Shown in pieces: positions 48,755 to 58,614 of a stretch of 64,000 nt of DNA; the stretch's first letter is position 1; the number at the start of each line of letters is the position of its first letter. The position numbers were made by a program, and so were the translations under genes. The notes beneath the pieces are model-generated. The model did not search any database. It was not told the origin of the DNA and saw only the letters and a list, made by a program, of their open reading frames with translations. Location of the stretch: NCBI GenBank assembly GCA_013036995.1, contig JAAOXG010000003.1, positions 1 through 64,000 of the forward strand. The letters run 5' to 3'. Source of the DNA: Lacrimispora defluvii (GTDB lineage: Bacteria > Bacillota > Clostridia > Lachnospirales > Lachnospiraceae).

Positions 48755-50119
48755 ATGAGCACCTGCAGTTTTGACGGTCTGACCGGCCGTGTGGTAACTC
48801 CAGATGATCCTTTCTATCATGAGGCCAGACAAGTCTATAACCGGGCTGTCAACCGGTTTCCTCTGGCCATTGTTTACTGCCGGAATAGTTCCGAAGTCAG
48901 CAATGCGGTGTTATGGGCCAGAAAACGGGATATCTGTCTTCGCATTCGAAGCGGAGGCCACAATTATGAAGGATATTCTACAGGCAATGATGTTCTTGAT
49001 ATTGATCTTAGTGAAATGAATCAAATTTCGATTGATGAGGAAAACCGCACTCTCACCATAGAGGGCGGTGTAAATAACAGACAGCTTTACGAATTTGTAT
49101 CTTCCAGAGGATATCCGTTTCCTGGCGGTACCTGCCCCTCAGTGGGAGTCAGTGGTTTTGTCATGGGGGGTGGCTGGGGACTCTCCTGCCGTTATCTGGG
49201 ACTAGGGTGTGACAGTCTTTTGAATTTTACCATGGTTAATTCAGAAGGCAGCTTCATCACTGCCAGTTCAGAAGAAAATCCGGATCTGTTCTGGGCTTGC
49301 AGGGGCGGTGGCGGCGGCAATTACGGAATTATTGTCTCCATGACCTTCCGGCTTCCCAAAAAGATTGATAAAATTACTCTGGTTGAAATCATGTATCCCG
49401 TTGCCGACCAGGAAAAGCAGGCTTACTTTCTTCTTGCCTGGCAGGAATGGCTGGAGCACGCTGATCCGCGAATTACACTGGTGGGGAGAATTTTTAATTC
49501 ACAGGAAGAAGGTCTCTCCATTCTATCCAGAGGCTTTTTCTATGGACCACCGGAAGCTGCTCTTGGAAGCATCGCCCCCCTTCTGGAACTTGGCGGGGTG
49601 AAGTACCGTTTAAAAAACGTGACATTTTTAGAAGCAGTAACTATAATTGGAAGCTTTTATCCACCTTTTGAAACCTTTTTATCCGCAAGCGGTTTCGTAA
49701 AAAGAGAACTGACCGAATGTGAATGTCTGAAACTGGCAGGGCTTATTAACAAACGTCCCACAGGGTCCATTTACACCGGACTTTCCCTCTACGCACTGGG
49801 TGGCAGGGTTTCCGAAGTGCCAGCAGATTCCACTGCTTTTTATTATAGAGATGCCAGATACATCGTCTGGCTCAATACGGTTTTTGAAAACAGCAAAGGG
49901 GAAAATGCCCTGTGGGTGGCACGCCAGTCTGGTTACCTGTCTTCAGTCACAACCGGCTCTTATGTGAACTTCCCATATGAAGGACTCCCCTGCTATCTGG
50001 AAGAATATTATGGCAGCCATGTCTGCAGATTAAAAAAGGTGAGAAAAGAATACGACCCCTGCAAGATTTTCACCTATCCACAGGCAATTGGCAGTTCCTG
50101 CCGCTGTTCCCATTTATAG
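48755..50119 (+). CDS. FAD-linked oxidase, berberine-bridge type
   Basis: 454 residues from ATG 48755 (AAAGGAGGCAATC upstream). FAD_binding_4 region: RIRSGGHNYEGYSTGND with the His that carries FAD, then FPGGTCPSVGVSGFVMGGGWG. The second covalent Cys of bicovalent enzymes (PTVCAGGH type) is Gly here, so one bond is expected. The BBE C-terminus (YGSHVCRLKKVRKEYDPCKIFTYPQAI) is present. Such enzymes oxidise sugars or secondary metabolites, using oxygen or another acceptor; the substrate is unknown. Confidence 0.88.
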   Translation: MSTCSFDGLTGRVVTPDDPFYHEARQVYNRAVNRFPLAIVYCRNSSEVSNAVLWARKRDICLRIRSGGHNYEGYSTGNDVLDIDLSEMNQISIDEENRTLTIEGGVNNRQLYEFVSSRGYPFPGGTCPSVGVSGFVMGGGWGLSCRYLGLGCDSLLNFTMVNSEGSFITASSEENPDLFWACRGGGGGNYGIIVSMTFRLPKKIDKITLVEIMYPVADQEKQAYFLLAWQEWLEHADPRITLVGRIFNSQEEGLSILSRGFFYGPPEAALGSIAPLLELGGVKYRLKNVTFLEAVTIIGSFYPPFETFLSASGFVKRELTECECLKLAGLINKRPTGSIYTGLSLYALGGRVSEVPADSTAFYYRDARYIVWLNTVFENSKGENALWVARQSGYLSSVTTGSYVNFPYEGLPCYLEEYYGSHVCRLKKVRKEYDPCKIFTYPQAIGSSCRCSHL

Positions 50120-50134
50120 GGTGACAGGAAAAAC

Positions 50135-50178
50135 ACAGACGCCCCTTAAGGCAAACCACCGGCAGGGCGTCTGTTTTC
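50135..50178 (+). terminator. Terminator of the FAD oxidase gene
   Basis: ACAGACGCCC and GGGCGTCTGT arms with a 20-base loop, then TTTTC. Confidence 0.8.
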
Positions 50179-50298
50179 ATGAATCTGATTGTTTTTTTTC
50201 ATATCATCAGATATAATACTGATACAATTTATTAAATTTACTGCTATTCCTCTGTTTTGACCCTATACTAATTCGTGCCAAAAAAGGAGATATTACAA

Positions 50299-51981
50299 AT
50301 GAAAAATTTCAAAGACTACCCCATTTCTAAAAAACTGCTGACAGGATTTCTTTCAGTAGCTCTCATCACATTGCTGGTAGGCATTGTAGGACTTGCCAGT
50401 ATGCTGTTTATAAACAGCAAGGATACATATATGTATCGTTCAAAGACAGCCCCTCTTGACGATATGTTCCACACAATCCAAAGTCTGTATCAGATCAGAA
50501 CCGATTCCAAAGATATTATAAGCAATGCCGGCAATAAAGAACGGATTGAAGAACTGGAAAAAACTTACGCTCATGAAAAGGAGCAGTTTTTAAACCACTC
50601 TGCAGCTTATAAAGCTTCCATTCCAGCAGGCTCTCCGTCCATGACTTTATTTGAAGAGGCAGTTTCTCTCTTCTCAAGTTCCTATGACCCTGCCATGACA
50701 AAATCCATTGAATTTGCCAAAGCCGGAAAAAAAGTGGAAGCAGAGAAAGCCATGACCGATCAGCAGGCCAGCATACAGAAAGTATATGATAACTTCGATG
50801 CCATCATCGATTATCGCATGAGTGAAACAAAGGAGCTTAGTGACTTAAATGAGCTTGTTGCGCTCATTGCCGCAGTGGTTCTTGTTCTCTTAATCATCTG
50901 CGGTGTTTCAGCAGCTGTCTTACTGGGAATTAGAATTTCCGCTATGATCAGCAGACCAATTAATCAGGTGGTAAAAGCAGCGGAACTGATCTCTCTTGGT
51001 TATGTAGATGTTGACTTAGCCAACCTTGATTCCAGGGATGAAACCGGTCAGCTGGCTGATGCATTTTCTAAAATGCTGGAAGGAATTCAAGATCAGGCCC
51101 GATCCGCCACTGCTATCAGCAACGGTGATTTCACAAGCGTCATTCCCCTTCGCTCGGATGCCGATGTGTTAGGGCTGGCTCTTCAGAAAATTGAACGGGA
51201 TTTAAATCAGGCACTTCTTATTGTCCATGATGCAGCTGACCAGGTTAACAGCGGCGCCGGACAGGTGTCCTCTGCTTCCCAGTCACTTGCTTCCGGAACC
51301 ACCCAACAGGCTGCTGCCATAGAAGAGCTGACCGCATCCATTGCCACAGTGGCAAAACAGGCACAGCAGAATTCAGAAAATATGCAGATTGCAGCCGGAT
51401 ATGTAGCTGCAGCTGACACAGGTGTTAAAAAGAGCAATGAACATATGAACAGACTGAATATATCCATGAAAGAAATCAGTACTTCATCGGAAAAAATTTC
51501 CAGCATCACCAAGGTTATTGAGGACATTGCATTCCAGACCAATATACTGGCACTGAATGCAGCCGTGGAATCTGCCCGCGCCGGCAGTGCCGGAAAAGGC
51601 TTCGCTGTTGTTGCAGATGAAGTAAGAAACCTGGCTGCCAAATCTGCGGAAGCTGCGAAGCAGACTGCTGCATTAATTGAGAATTCCGCAATCAGCGTCT
51701 TGGAAGGTGAGAAACTGGCAAAAGAAGCCTCTGATATACTCCTTGAAGTAGGGGAAAAGGCAAGACTTGCAGAAGTATCCATCAGAGAAGTGGAATCCAC
51801 ATCATCGGTTCAGGTGGCTTCCATGGAAGAAATCAATCAGGGCATTAATCAGGTATCTGCTGTAATTCAAAGCAATGCAGCCACAGCAGAAGAAAGTTCT
51901 GCTTCCAGTGAAGAGCTTGCTGCACAGGCGCATGCCTTAAAGCAGGAAGTTGGAAGATTCAGGCTGTCACACAACAGTTAA
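50299..51981 (+). CDS. Methyl-accepting chemotaxis protein
   Basis: 560 residues from ATG 50299 (AGGAG upstream). Two membrane segments (about 15-38 and 195-220) enclose a four-helix-bundle ligand domain; a HAMP domain (220-275) and a classic signalling domain follow. The hairpin tip is [24 protein letters not shown]. It should signal to CheA; no other che gene is in the window. Own terminator. Confidence 0.93.
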   Translation: MKNFKDYPISKKLLTGFLSVALITLLVGIVGLASMLFINSKDTYMYRSKTAPLDDMFHTIQSLYQIRTDSKDIISNAGNKERIEELEKTYAHEKEQFLNHSAAYKASIPAGSPSMTLFEEAVSLFSSSYDPAMTKSIEFAKAGKKVEAEKAMTDQQASIQKVYDNFDAIIDYRMSETKELSDLNELVALIAAVVLVLLIICGVSAAVLLGIRISAMISRPINQVVKAAELISLGYVDVDLANLDSRDETGQLADAFSKMLEGIQDQARSATAISNGDFTSVIPLRSDADVLGLALQKIERDLNQALLIVHDAADQVNSGAGQVSSASQSLASGTTQQAAAIEELTASIATVAKQAQQNSENMQIAAGYVAAADTGVKKSNEHMNRLNISMKEISTSSEKISSITKVIEDIAFQTNILALNAAVESARAGSAGKGFAVVADEVRNLAAKSAEAAKQTAALIENSAISVLEGEKLAKEASDILLEVGEKARLAEVSIREVESTSSVQVASMEEINQGINQVSAVIQSNAATAEESSASSEELAAQAHALKQEVGRFRLSHNS

Positions 51982-51983
51982 CT

Positions 51984-52027
51984 AAAAAGACTCAGGAATG
52001 GCTTCACGGCCTTCCTGAGTCTTTTTT
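51984..52027. terminator. Bidirectional terminator
   Basis: AAAAAGACTCAGGAA and TTCCTGAGTCTTTTT arms with T runs on both strands, between the MCP gene and the OhrR gene. Confidence 0.88.
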
Positions 52028-52470
52028 TAATCCTGATGTTTGATTGTATTACCTAGTATTTTGTATAAAAGATGGTAAAGTTCTTTTGCTTCTTCCTGGT
52101 TAAGAGGGACACACTGAGAGATCCGTTCGGGTATGGATACCGCCTGCTCTTTTAACTGTTCACCCTTTTCAGTCAGTTCTACAATGACACTGCGCTCATC
52201 TTCCTTGTCCCTGTTACGGGTCAAAAGACCTCCGGCTTCCATCTTCTTCAGCAGGGGAGTCAGCGTACCGCTGTCCAGATAAAGGATCTCGCCCAATTGC
52301 TTTACAGTGACTTTCTTCCTGTCCCACAATACCATCATTGCAATATACTGGGTATAGGTTAAGTCAATCTCATCGAGAAACGGCTTATAAAGCCTGACAA
52401 TTTCCCGGGCGGAGGCATAAAGCGGAAAGCAAAGCTGGTTCTCTATTTTTAATCTGTCATAATTCATCAC
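52027..52470 (-). CDS. ohrR: OhrR-type MarR-family peroxide sensor
   Basis: 147 residues (Met1 or Met2). The OhrR start IENQLCFPLYASAREIVRLYKPFL has the peroxide-sensing Cys14. The winged helix (VKQLGEILYLDSGTLTPLLKKMEAGGLLTRNRDKEDERS) is canonical. Oxidation of the Cys by organic peroxides releases it from DNA. It follows a peroxidase gene on the same strand, 32 bases apart. OhrR-like boxes lie before both peroxidase genes. Confidence 0.9.
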   Translation of the reverse strand: MMNYDRLKIENQLCFPLYASAREIVRLYKPFLDEIDLTYTQYIAMMVLWDRKKVTVKQLGEILYLDSGTLTPLLKKMEAGGLLTRNRDKEDERSVIVELTEKGEQLKEQAVSIPERISQCVPLNQEEAKELYHLLYKILGNTIKHQD

Positions 52471-52502
52471 GTTTCTCCGTTCTCCTGCTGTCCTGTATTT
52501 TA

Positions 52503-53048
52503 TTACAGCAATTCTTTTATGCTTTCTTCCACCAGCTTCATATCAGCAGTTGGTTCAAATCTTCTCACTACATTCCCATCTCTGTCAACAAGAAACTTTG
52601 TGAAATTCCACTTAATATCCGGTTCATTCTTATAATTGGGATTTGCCTTCTCAAACATCTCTTCCAGCACACTGGTAAGCTTGTGCTCTGGATCAAAGCC
52701 ATCAAATCCTTTTTCCTTCACCAGATACTGATACAGTGGAATCGCATTCTCACCATTTACATCAATCTTTGAGAACTGTGGAAATGTTACGCCAAAACGT
52801 CCGGTACAGAACATATGAATCTCCTCATCATCTCCAGGTGCCTGATTGCCAAACTGATTGCATGGGAAATCAAGAATTTCCAGACCGCTGTCCTTGTTCT
52901 CTGAATAAATTGCCTGGAGATCGGTATAATGAGGAGTAAATCCGCAGGCTGTTGCTGTGTTCACAATGAGAAGTACCTTTCCTTTGTAATCAGATAACTT
53001 TTTATCTTCTCCGGACATAGTTTTTACAGTAAAATCATAAACAGACAT
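52503..53048 (-). CDS. Glutathione peroxidase-family thiol peroxidase (2)
   Basis: 181 residues. Cys35 in NTATACGFTPHY, FPCNQFG and KWNFTKFLVDRDG are present. It has about 25 residues more than the first paralogue, in a loop after residue 110 (KGFDGFDPEHKLTSVLEEMFEKAN), as in many bacterial BsaA proteins. First gene of the operon with ohrR. Confidence 0.92.
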   Translation of the reverse strand: MSVYDFTVKTMSGEDKKLSDYKGKVLLIVNTATACGFTPHYTDLQAIYSENKDSGLEILDFPCNQFGNQAPGDDEEIHMFCTGRFGVTFPQFSKIDVNGENAIPLYQYLVKEKGFDGFDPEHKLTSVLEEMFEKANPNYKNEPDIKWNFTKFLVDRDGNVVRRFEPTADMKLVEESIKELL

Positions 53049-53136
53049 TGTAATACCTCCTTGTATCTATGATAAAAGCTTATTTTTTAAGTTGTTTTTA
53101 TTATAAAACACTTCCGCTTTCCTGTCAATAGTTTTG

Positions 53137-53151
53137 TAACATTTAATTGTA
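53137..53151. promoter_or_regulatory. Candidate OhrR box before the peroxidase/ohrR operon
   Basis: Read on the minus strand: TACAATTAAATGTTA, matching 12 of the 14 fixed bases of TACAATT-N-AATTGTA. It lies about 90 bases upstream of the peroxidase start, between the divergent operons. Confidence 0.6.
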
Positions 53152-53183
53152 ATAAATTAATTAGGGTAAATTACATTTTTAGA

Positions 53184-53225
53184 TTGACAGTGGTTTTTTA
53201 GAGTGATATCATTTGTATGTACAAA
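53184..53225 (+). promoter_or_regulatory. Promoter and operator of the marR-nitroreductase operon
   Basis: TTGACA (53184-53189) and TATCAT (53207-53212) are 17 bases apart. Directly behind is TTTGTA-TG-TACAAA (53212-53225), a dyad over the transcription start and a probable MarR site. The promoter rules out a GTG start at 53203. Confidence 0.75.
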
Positions 53226-53241
53226 CAAGAGAGGTGATGTT

Positions 53242-53691
53242 TTGAACAAAAATAACACAACAGAGGAACAGGCCTGTTCTCTTAACGGCTGCCTGTTTTT
53301 TACCACAGTAAAGCTTTCCAGAGTTTTTGGCAAAATTGCAGAGGAAGCTTTTTCAAAAACCGGACTCTCTCCCAGTCATGCTCTTGTGCTGTATCTGGTT
53401 AACCAGAAAGAAGAGATCCTTCAGAAGGAGCTGGGGGAAACCCTTCATTTGACGCCTTCCACCATCACCCGGCTGATTGAAAAGCTGGAACACAAAAGTC
53501 TTGTATCCAAACGATGTGAGGGAAAGTCCGTAATTTTAAGCACTACGCCCCAGGGTCTTGCACTTCAGAAAAACATTATGGAATCCTGGAATTTTCTTCA
53601 TGAACAATATCAGGGGATTCTGTCAGAAGAAGAGACAGCCCAGTTTCTGACCCTCAGTAAAAAATTGCTGGGTAAACTTGAAAACAATTAA
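53242..53691 (+). CDS. MarR-family regulator
   Basis: 149 residues from TTG 53242 with AGAGGTGA just upstream; an earlier in-frame GTG is inside the promoter. Winged helix: LSPSHALVLYLVNQKEEILQKELGETLHLTPSTITRLIEKLEHKSLV. Two Cys near the N-terminus (EEQACSLNGCLFF) could be redox sensors. It heads an operon of flavin enzymes and likely controls it. Confidence 0.88.
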   Translation: MNKNNTTEEQACSLNGCLFFTTVKLSRVFGKIAEEAFSKTGLSPSHALVLYLVNQKEEILQKELGETLHLTPSTITRLIEKLEHKSLVSKRCEGKSVILSTTPQGLALQKNIMESWNFLHEQYQGILSEEETAQFLTLSKKLLGKLENN

Positions 53692-53703
53692 GGAGGATTT
53701 TTT

Positions 53704-54210
53704 ATGCAGGAGATTTTTAACAGACGGAGTATCCGTAAATTTACCACTGATGCCGTAGAACCGGAGAAGATAGACAAAATTCTGCGGGCAGCCATGCAGG
53801 CACCGTCAGCCGCCAACCAGCAGCCATGGGAATTTATTGTGGTAGAGGACAAAGAGAATTTAAAGAAGCTGGCCGATGTATCTCCTTACGCAAAACCAGT
53901 GGCAGGATCAGCTGTTACCATCGCTCTTATGGGAAATGAAAATGAATTTAAGGTTCCAAAGGGCTGGGAAGAGGATTTAGGCGCAGCTTCCCAGAATATG
54001 CTGTTAGAGGCCGTTCACTTAGGACTGGGAGCCGTCTGGCTGGGTGTAGCCACTTCTGATGCGGTGACTGACCAGGTACGCAGTTTCTTTCAGCTTCCGG
54101 ACCATATCAAACCCTTTGGACTGATTGCCATTGGTTATCCCGATGGACAGAAAAATGAATTTACAGACCGGTATAAAGCAGAACGCGTACATTATGAAAA
54201 ATGGGCATAA
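53704..54210 (+). CDS. Nitroreductase-family FMN enzyme
   Basis: 168 residues, AAGGAGG upstream. IFNRRSIRKFTTDAVE binds FMN phosphate; APSAANQQPWEFIVV and GLGAVWLGV are typical. It reduces quinones or nitro compounds with NAD(P)H. Twelve bases after the marR gene. Confidence 0.9.
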   Translation: MQEIFNRRSIRKFTTDAVEPEKIDKILRAAMQAPSAANQQPWEFIVVEDKENLKKLADVSPYAKPVAGSAVTIALMGNENEFKVPKGWEEDLGAASQNMLLEAVHLGLGAVWLGVATSDAVTDQVRSFFQLPDHIKPFGLIAIGYPDGQKNEFTDRYKAERVHYEKWA

Positions 54211-54230
54211 ACAAAGGAGAATAAAATAAA

Positions 54231-54521
54231 ATGATTAAGGTTGTTGCAAAAAATTATATTAAAGAAGATAAAATCAATGCATTTATTGAAGTCGCCACAC
54301 AGCTGGTAAAACAGACCAGAGAAAAGGATGCCGGCTGTATCCGGTACGAGCTGGTTCAGGACGTAAAAGATCCCCAGATTTTAACCATGCTTGAGGAATG
54401 GGAAGATCAGGCCAGTCTGGCTGCTCACGGAGCATCTGAACATTTTAAAAATGCCATTGGTGCGATGAAAGAATTGGTTGAAAAACCAGGAGACAGTAAT
54501 TTTTATAAAACTCTTATATAA
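54231..54521 (+). CDS. Antibiotic biosynthesis monooxygenase-domain protein (YgiN-like)
   Basis: 96 residues, AAAGGAG upstream. The pattern VVAKNYIKEDKINAFIEVATQLV...DAGCIRYELVQD...LTMLEEWEDQASLAAHGASEHF is the ABM ferredoxin-like fold. Members such as YgiN act on quinols. Between two nitroreductases it suggests quinone detoxification. Confidence 0.88.
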   Translation: MIKVVAKNYIKEDKINAFIEVATQLVKQTREKDAGCIRYELVQDVKDPQILTMLEEWEDQASLAAHGASEHFKNAIGAMKELVEKPGDSNFYKTLI

Positions 54522-54539
54522 AAGAAAGGACAAAATTCT

Positions 54540-55382
54540 ATGAAACCTGTTTTTCCCGTGGAAAAAACCATCAGGGAGCGCAGCAGTATCAGATCCTATG
54601 AACCCCGCTCTCTCTCACCAAAGGAAACAGAACTGTTCCATGATTTTATTAAGACTTTAAACAATCCATTCTCTGTGGACGTAAGCTTCCGTATTCTGGA
54701 AAGCAGTGACGCATTGAAAGGAGAAAAACTTGGCACCTACGGAGTCATTAAGGGTGCCAGGAACTTTATTGGCGCGTCTGTACCGGATTGCGATCTGGCA
54801 CTGGAGGCGCTGGGATATTCTATGGAACATTTAGTTCTTTACGCCGTAGCACTTGGATATGGTACGTGCTGGCTGGGAGGTACCTTTGATAAAAGCGCCT
54901 TCTCACATGCCATGGACTTAAAGAAGGGCGATTTATTTCCGGTTATTTCCCCTCTTGGATATCCCACTGGTAAAAAAAGACCGATGGAGTCAATTATGAA
55001 ATGGGCCGCCAAATCTGACCAGCGAAAAGACTGGAACCAGCTTTATTTCAAGGATGACTTCTCTTCTCCTCTGGCAAAATCCGATGCGGGAGATTTTGCT
55101 TTTGCCCTGGAAATGACAAGACTGGCACCCTCCGCTGTAAATAAACAGCCCTGGAGAGTTGTAAAAAGTCAGGACGCCTATCATTTCTATGAAGCCAAGA
55201 CATTAAAGGAAGGGAAGAACTCTGTTGATCTCCAGAGAGTTGATGTGGGAATTGCTGCCTGCCATTTTGGTCTGGCTGCTGCAGAGAAGAAGCTTCCAGG
55301 TGAATTTAAAAAGCTGCCTGTTCCAGAAATAAAAACTTCTTCTGAAATGAAATACTTATTTTCCTGGGTTCTTCATTCATAA
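54540..55382 (+). CDS. Nitroreductase-like protein, TM1586 type
   Basis: 280 residues, AAGAAAGGAC upstream. It contains two nitroreductase-like halves: ERSSIRSYEPRSLSP near the start and RLAPSAVNKQPWRVV with RVDVGIAACHFGLAA near the end. This fused pseudo-dimer is the 'putative TM nitroreductase' family. Flavin enzyme of unknown substrate, in the same operon. Confidence 0.85.
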   Translation: MKPVFPVEKTIRERSSIRSYEPRSLSPKETELFHDFIKTLNNPFSVDVSFRILESSDALKGEKLGTYGVIKGARNFIGASVPDCDLALEALGYSMEHLVLYAVALGYGTCWLGGTFDKSAFSHAMDLKKGDLFPVISPLGYPTGKKRPMESIMKWAAKSDQRKDWNQLYFKDDFSSPLAKSDAGDFAFALEMTRLAPSAVNKQPWRVVKSQDAYHFYEAKTLKEGKNSVDLQRVDVGIAACHFGLAAAEKKLPGEFKKLPVPEIKTSSEMKYLFSWVLHS

Positions 55383-55403
55383 AAAAAACGGAGGTAGGTT
55401 AGT

Positions 55404-55931
55404 TTGAACATATTAGTAGTCACAGGAAGTCCAAGAAAAAACGGCAATACAGAAATAATGGCGTCTGCTTTTGCAAAATCAGCAAGAGAGGCTGGCCATG
55501 AAGTTACTGTCAAAGAGTTAAGTACCTTAAAGGTAGAACCATGTCTGGCATGCACCTATTGCTTTACTCATGACGGGGTATGTATTCAGAATGATGATAT
55601 GAACAGCATTTTAACAGATTTAAGTCAGGCAGACATGCTGGTACTGGCTTCCCCTGTGTACTGGTTTGATGTATCCGCACAGACAAAGTGCTTCATTGAC
55701 CGAATGTACGCATTTGCAAAAAAAGGATTTCATATCAAATCCATAGCCATGCTTTTAAATTCCGCCTCTGACGGAGTATACGATGCAGCCAAAGCACAGT
55801 TAAATTCCATTTGCTCTTATTTAAAATGGGAAAACAAAGGTGTAATCACCATATCCGGTATGGTTGAAAAAGGAAGCATGCTTAAATCGGAAGGGCTTAA
55901 GCAGGTTCAGGATTTTGCAGCCAGCCTGTAG
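55404..55931 (+). CDS. NADPH-dependent FMN reductase-family flavoprotein
   Basis: 175 residues from TTG 55404 (ACGGAGGTAGG upstream). Flavodoxin-like P-loop VVTGSPRKNGNTE and SPVYWFDVSAQTKCFIDRM. CLACTYCFTHDGVC has a Cys cluster like that of iron-sulfur flavoproteins, though the spacing is not complete. Last gene of the marR operon. Confidence 0.85.
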   Translation: MNILVVTGSPRKNGNTEIMASAFAKSAREAGHEVTVKELSTLKVEPCLACTYCFTHDGVCIQNDDMNSILTDLSQADMLVLASPVYWFDVSAQTKCFIDRMYAFAKKGFHIKSIAMLLNSASDGVYDAAKAQLNSICSYLKWENKGVITISGMVEKGSMLKSEGLKQVQDFAASL

Positions 55932-56066
55932 ATGACATCCTGATGAACCGATATCATTTTATGTGACTCTGTCACAGACATTTTTCTTCTGACGTCCTAT
56001 ACTGAGAGTGTCAAAAACATAACAAGCTTATTTTAATTACACTTTTCATATATCAGGAGGCGCACC

Positions 56067-58523
56067 ATGAAGAAAACTGTTATAATCGGCGGAGTCGCAG
56101 GCGGAGCCAGCTGTGCAGCCAGACTCAGGAGACTGGATGAAGATGCTCAGATTCTCATTCTGGAACGGGGTGAGTATATTTCCTATGCAAACTGCGGTCT
56201 TCCTTACCACGTTGGCGATGTGATCAAATCCAGAGATGCCCTGCTTTTACAGACGCCGGAAGCCATGAGAAAGAAATACGGGGTTGATGTCAGAGTAAAA
56301 AATGAAGTGACAGCCATAGACAGGGAAAACAAAAAAATAACGGTCCGGAAACTGGAAACAGGGGAGTCCTATGAGGAATCCTACGACACGCTGGTTATTT
56401 CCACAGGCTCCTCTCCTGTCCGCCCGCCTATTAAAGGAATCGAATCTTCCCGGATTCAGACTCTGTGGACAGTTCCGGATACCGACCGCATCCGCGGTCT
56501 TATTAAAGAAAAAGGGATCAAAACTGCTGCGGTTATCGGCGGAGGCTTTATCGGACTTGAGATGGCTGAAAATCTTCGTCATGCCGGTCTTAGCGTGTCT
56601 CTCATCGAAATGCAGGATCAGGTACTGGCGCCCATCGACTTTGAGATGGCTCAGCTGCTTCATGAAAACATCGTCCAGAATCAGGTTTCCCTTTATCTTG
56701 GTGACGGAGTTTCATCCTTTGCTGATGAAGATGAGGCCGTGTCCATTACCTTAAAAAGCGGTAAGATTTTAAAGGCAGAACTGGTGATTCTTTCTATTGG
56801 CGTCCGTCCAAACAGCGAACTGGCAAAATCATGCGGTCTGGCTGTCAATGAGCGGGGCGGAATCATTGTTGATGATACCTTAAAAACCTCAGATCCTCAT
56901 ATCTATGCTGTAGGTGATGTGATTGAAGTCAGTGATTTTACCTTTGGAGATGCTGCCATGGTGCCGCTTGCAGGTCCTGCCAATAAACAGGGGCGTATTG
57001 CTGCAGATAACATAGCTGGGGGAAAAGAAACTTATAAAAAAACCCAGGGAACCTCTGTTGCAAAAGTATTTGATTTAACCGCTGCTTCAACTGGTGCCAA
57101 TGAAAAAGCACTGATTAAACGAGGTTTGATAAAGGGAACGGATTATGAAAGTATCATTATTACCCAGAATTCTCATGCCGGTTACTATCCTGGGGCAGTT
57201 CCCCTCACATTGAAGCTTTTATTCTCCATGGATGGAAAGACCATTTACGGTGCCCAGATAGTAGGTATGGACGGCGTAGATAAGCGGATTGATACACTTG
57301 CCGTTTCCATACGCCTTGGAGCTACAATTGAAGATTTAAAATATCTGGAATTGGCTTATGCACCTCCATTTTCTTCTGCCAAGGATCCCGTTAATATGGC
57401 AGGATTTACCGCAGAAAACCTTCTGGAAGGAAGAGTTTCCTTTGCATCCTGGGATTCACCGGATAAAAATACAGGCGCACAGCTGCTGGATGTCAGAGAG
57501 GATGCAGAACTGATGGCATTTGCACTGCCTCAGGCAAAGCACATACCACTTGGACAGCTGAGGGACCGGTTAAAAGAACTGGATCCTTCCAAAGAAATCA
57601 TTACCTTCTGTGCCATTGGAGTCCGTGCCTATAATGCAGCACGTATTCTGATGCAGAACGGTTTTACTCATGTAAAGATCTATCCGGGCGGAGTAAGATT
57701 TTATCAGTCCACCCACTACCAGTATGACACCACGCCAAAGATTACCACGCCGGTTTCATTTTCAGATAACGGGCAGATGGATACCAGGGATATTCCCACA
57801 GCAGCCATGCGTTTGGACTGCAGCGGTATGCAGTGCCCCGGCCCCATCATGAAGGTTTTTGAAACCATGAAAGACATGAAGGAAGGTTCGGTAATGGAAG
57901 TCTCCGCTTCTGATCCAGGTTTTGCCAGAGATATCGGAGCATGGTGCCGCAGAACAGGCCACACCCTTTTATCCAATGAGCGGCGGGATAATGATTATGT
58001 GGCACTGGTAAAAAAAAGCTCCCCGTCCCCTTCTGCCCCGCAAAAAGAGGCTGCTGACGGAAAGACACTGATTGTATTTTCCGGAGACTTAGATAAAGTT
58101 CTTGCCAGCTTTATCATCGCCAATGGTGCTGCTGCCATGGGAAGACCGGTTACGATGTTCTTCACATTCTGGGGACTGAATGCCTTAAGAAAAGAAGAGA
58201 AACAACCGGTTAAAAAAACTCTGGTAGAGTCCATGTTCGGAGTTATGCTCCCCAGGGGAAGTAAAAAACTGAAACTGTCTAAGATGAATATGGGCGGAAT
58301 GGGAACTGCCATGATGAAAAAAATCATGAATGACAAAAATGTTGATTCCCTGGAAATCCTGATTAAGAAAGCCATGAAAGCAGGCGTTCGTATCGTTGCC
58401 TGTACCATGAGTATGGATGTAATGGGAATCCGTCCGGAAGAACTGATTGACGGTGTAGAACTGGGTGGCGTAGGTGCCTATCTGGGAGACGCAGAAGAAT
58501 CCAATGTAAACTTATTTATCTAA
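56067..58523 (+). CDS. CoA-disulfide/persulfide reductase fused to rhodanese, TusA and DsrE-like domains
   Basis: 818 residues, AGGAGGCGC upstream. Part 1 (1-450): FAD/NADH disulfide reductase with Cys43 in SYANCGLPYHVG, the single-Cys CoA-disulfide reductase type. Part 2 (460-560): rhodanese with FCAIGVR (Cys near 515). Part 3 (570-650): TusA-like with CSGMQCPGP (Cys590). Part 4 (670-818): DsrE-like. The chain of sulfur-carrying Cys suggests reduction and relay of persulfide sulfur. Single gene, 135 bases after the flavin operon. Confidence 0.9.
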   Translation: MKKTVIIGGVAGGASCAARLRRLDEDAQILILERGEYISYANCGLPYHVGDVIKSRDALLLQTPEAMRKKYGVDVRVKNEVTAIDRENKKITVRKLETGESYEESYDTLVISTGSSPVRPPIKGIESSRIQTLWTVPDTDRIRGLIKEKGIKTAAVIGGGFIGLEMAENLRHAGLSVSLIEMQDQVLAPIDFEMAQLLHENIVQNQVSLYLGDGVSSFADEDEAVSITLKSGKILKAELVILSIGVRPNSELAKSCGLAVNERGGIIVDDTLKTSDPHIYAVGDVIEVSDFTFGDAAMVPLAGPANKQGRIAADNIAGGKETYKKTQGTSVAKVFDLTAASTGANEKALIKRGLIKGTDYESIIITQNSHAGYYPGAVPLTLKLLFSMDGKTIYGAQIVGMDGVDKRIDTLAVSIRLGATIEDLKYLELAYAPPFSSAKDPVNMAGFTAENLLEGRVSFASWDSPDKNTGAQLLDVREDAELMAFALPQAKHIPLGQLRDRLKELDPSKEIITFCAIGVRAYNAARILMQNGFTHVKIYPGGVRFYQSTHYQYDTTPKITTPVSFSDNGQMDTRDIPTAAMRLDCSGMQCPGPIMKVFETMKDMKEGSVMEVSASDPGFARDIGAWCRRTGHTLLSNERRDNDYVALVKKSSPSPSAPQKEAADGKTLIVFSGDLDKVLASFIIANGAAAMGRPVTMFFTFWGLNALRKEEKQPVKKTLVESMFGVMLPRGSKKLKLSKMNMGGMGTAMMKKIMNDKNVDSLEILIKKAMKAGVRIVACTMSMDVMGIRPEELIDGVELGGVGAYLGDAEESNVNLFI

Positions 58524-58531
58524 TAAAAATG

Positions 58532-58565
58532 CGGAATCGGAGAATTATTCTCTGATTCCGTTTTT
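58532..58565. terminator. Bidirectional terminator
   Basis: CGGAATCGGAGAAT and ATTCTCTGATTCCG arms with a one-base centre and TTTTT after, nine bases past the reductase gene. Confidence 0.85.
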
Positions 58566-58614
58566 GATTAAAATGTGTTATACTAACCTTATTTGAAATG
58601 AGGTGACAGATAAG

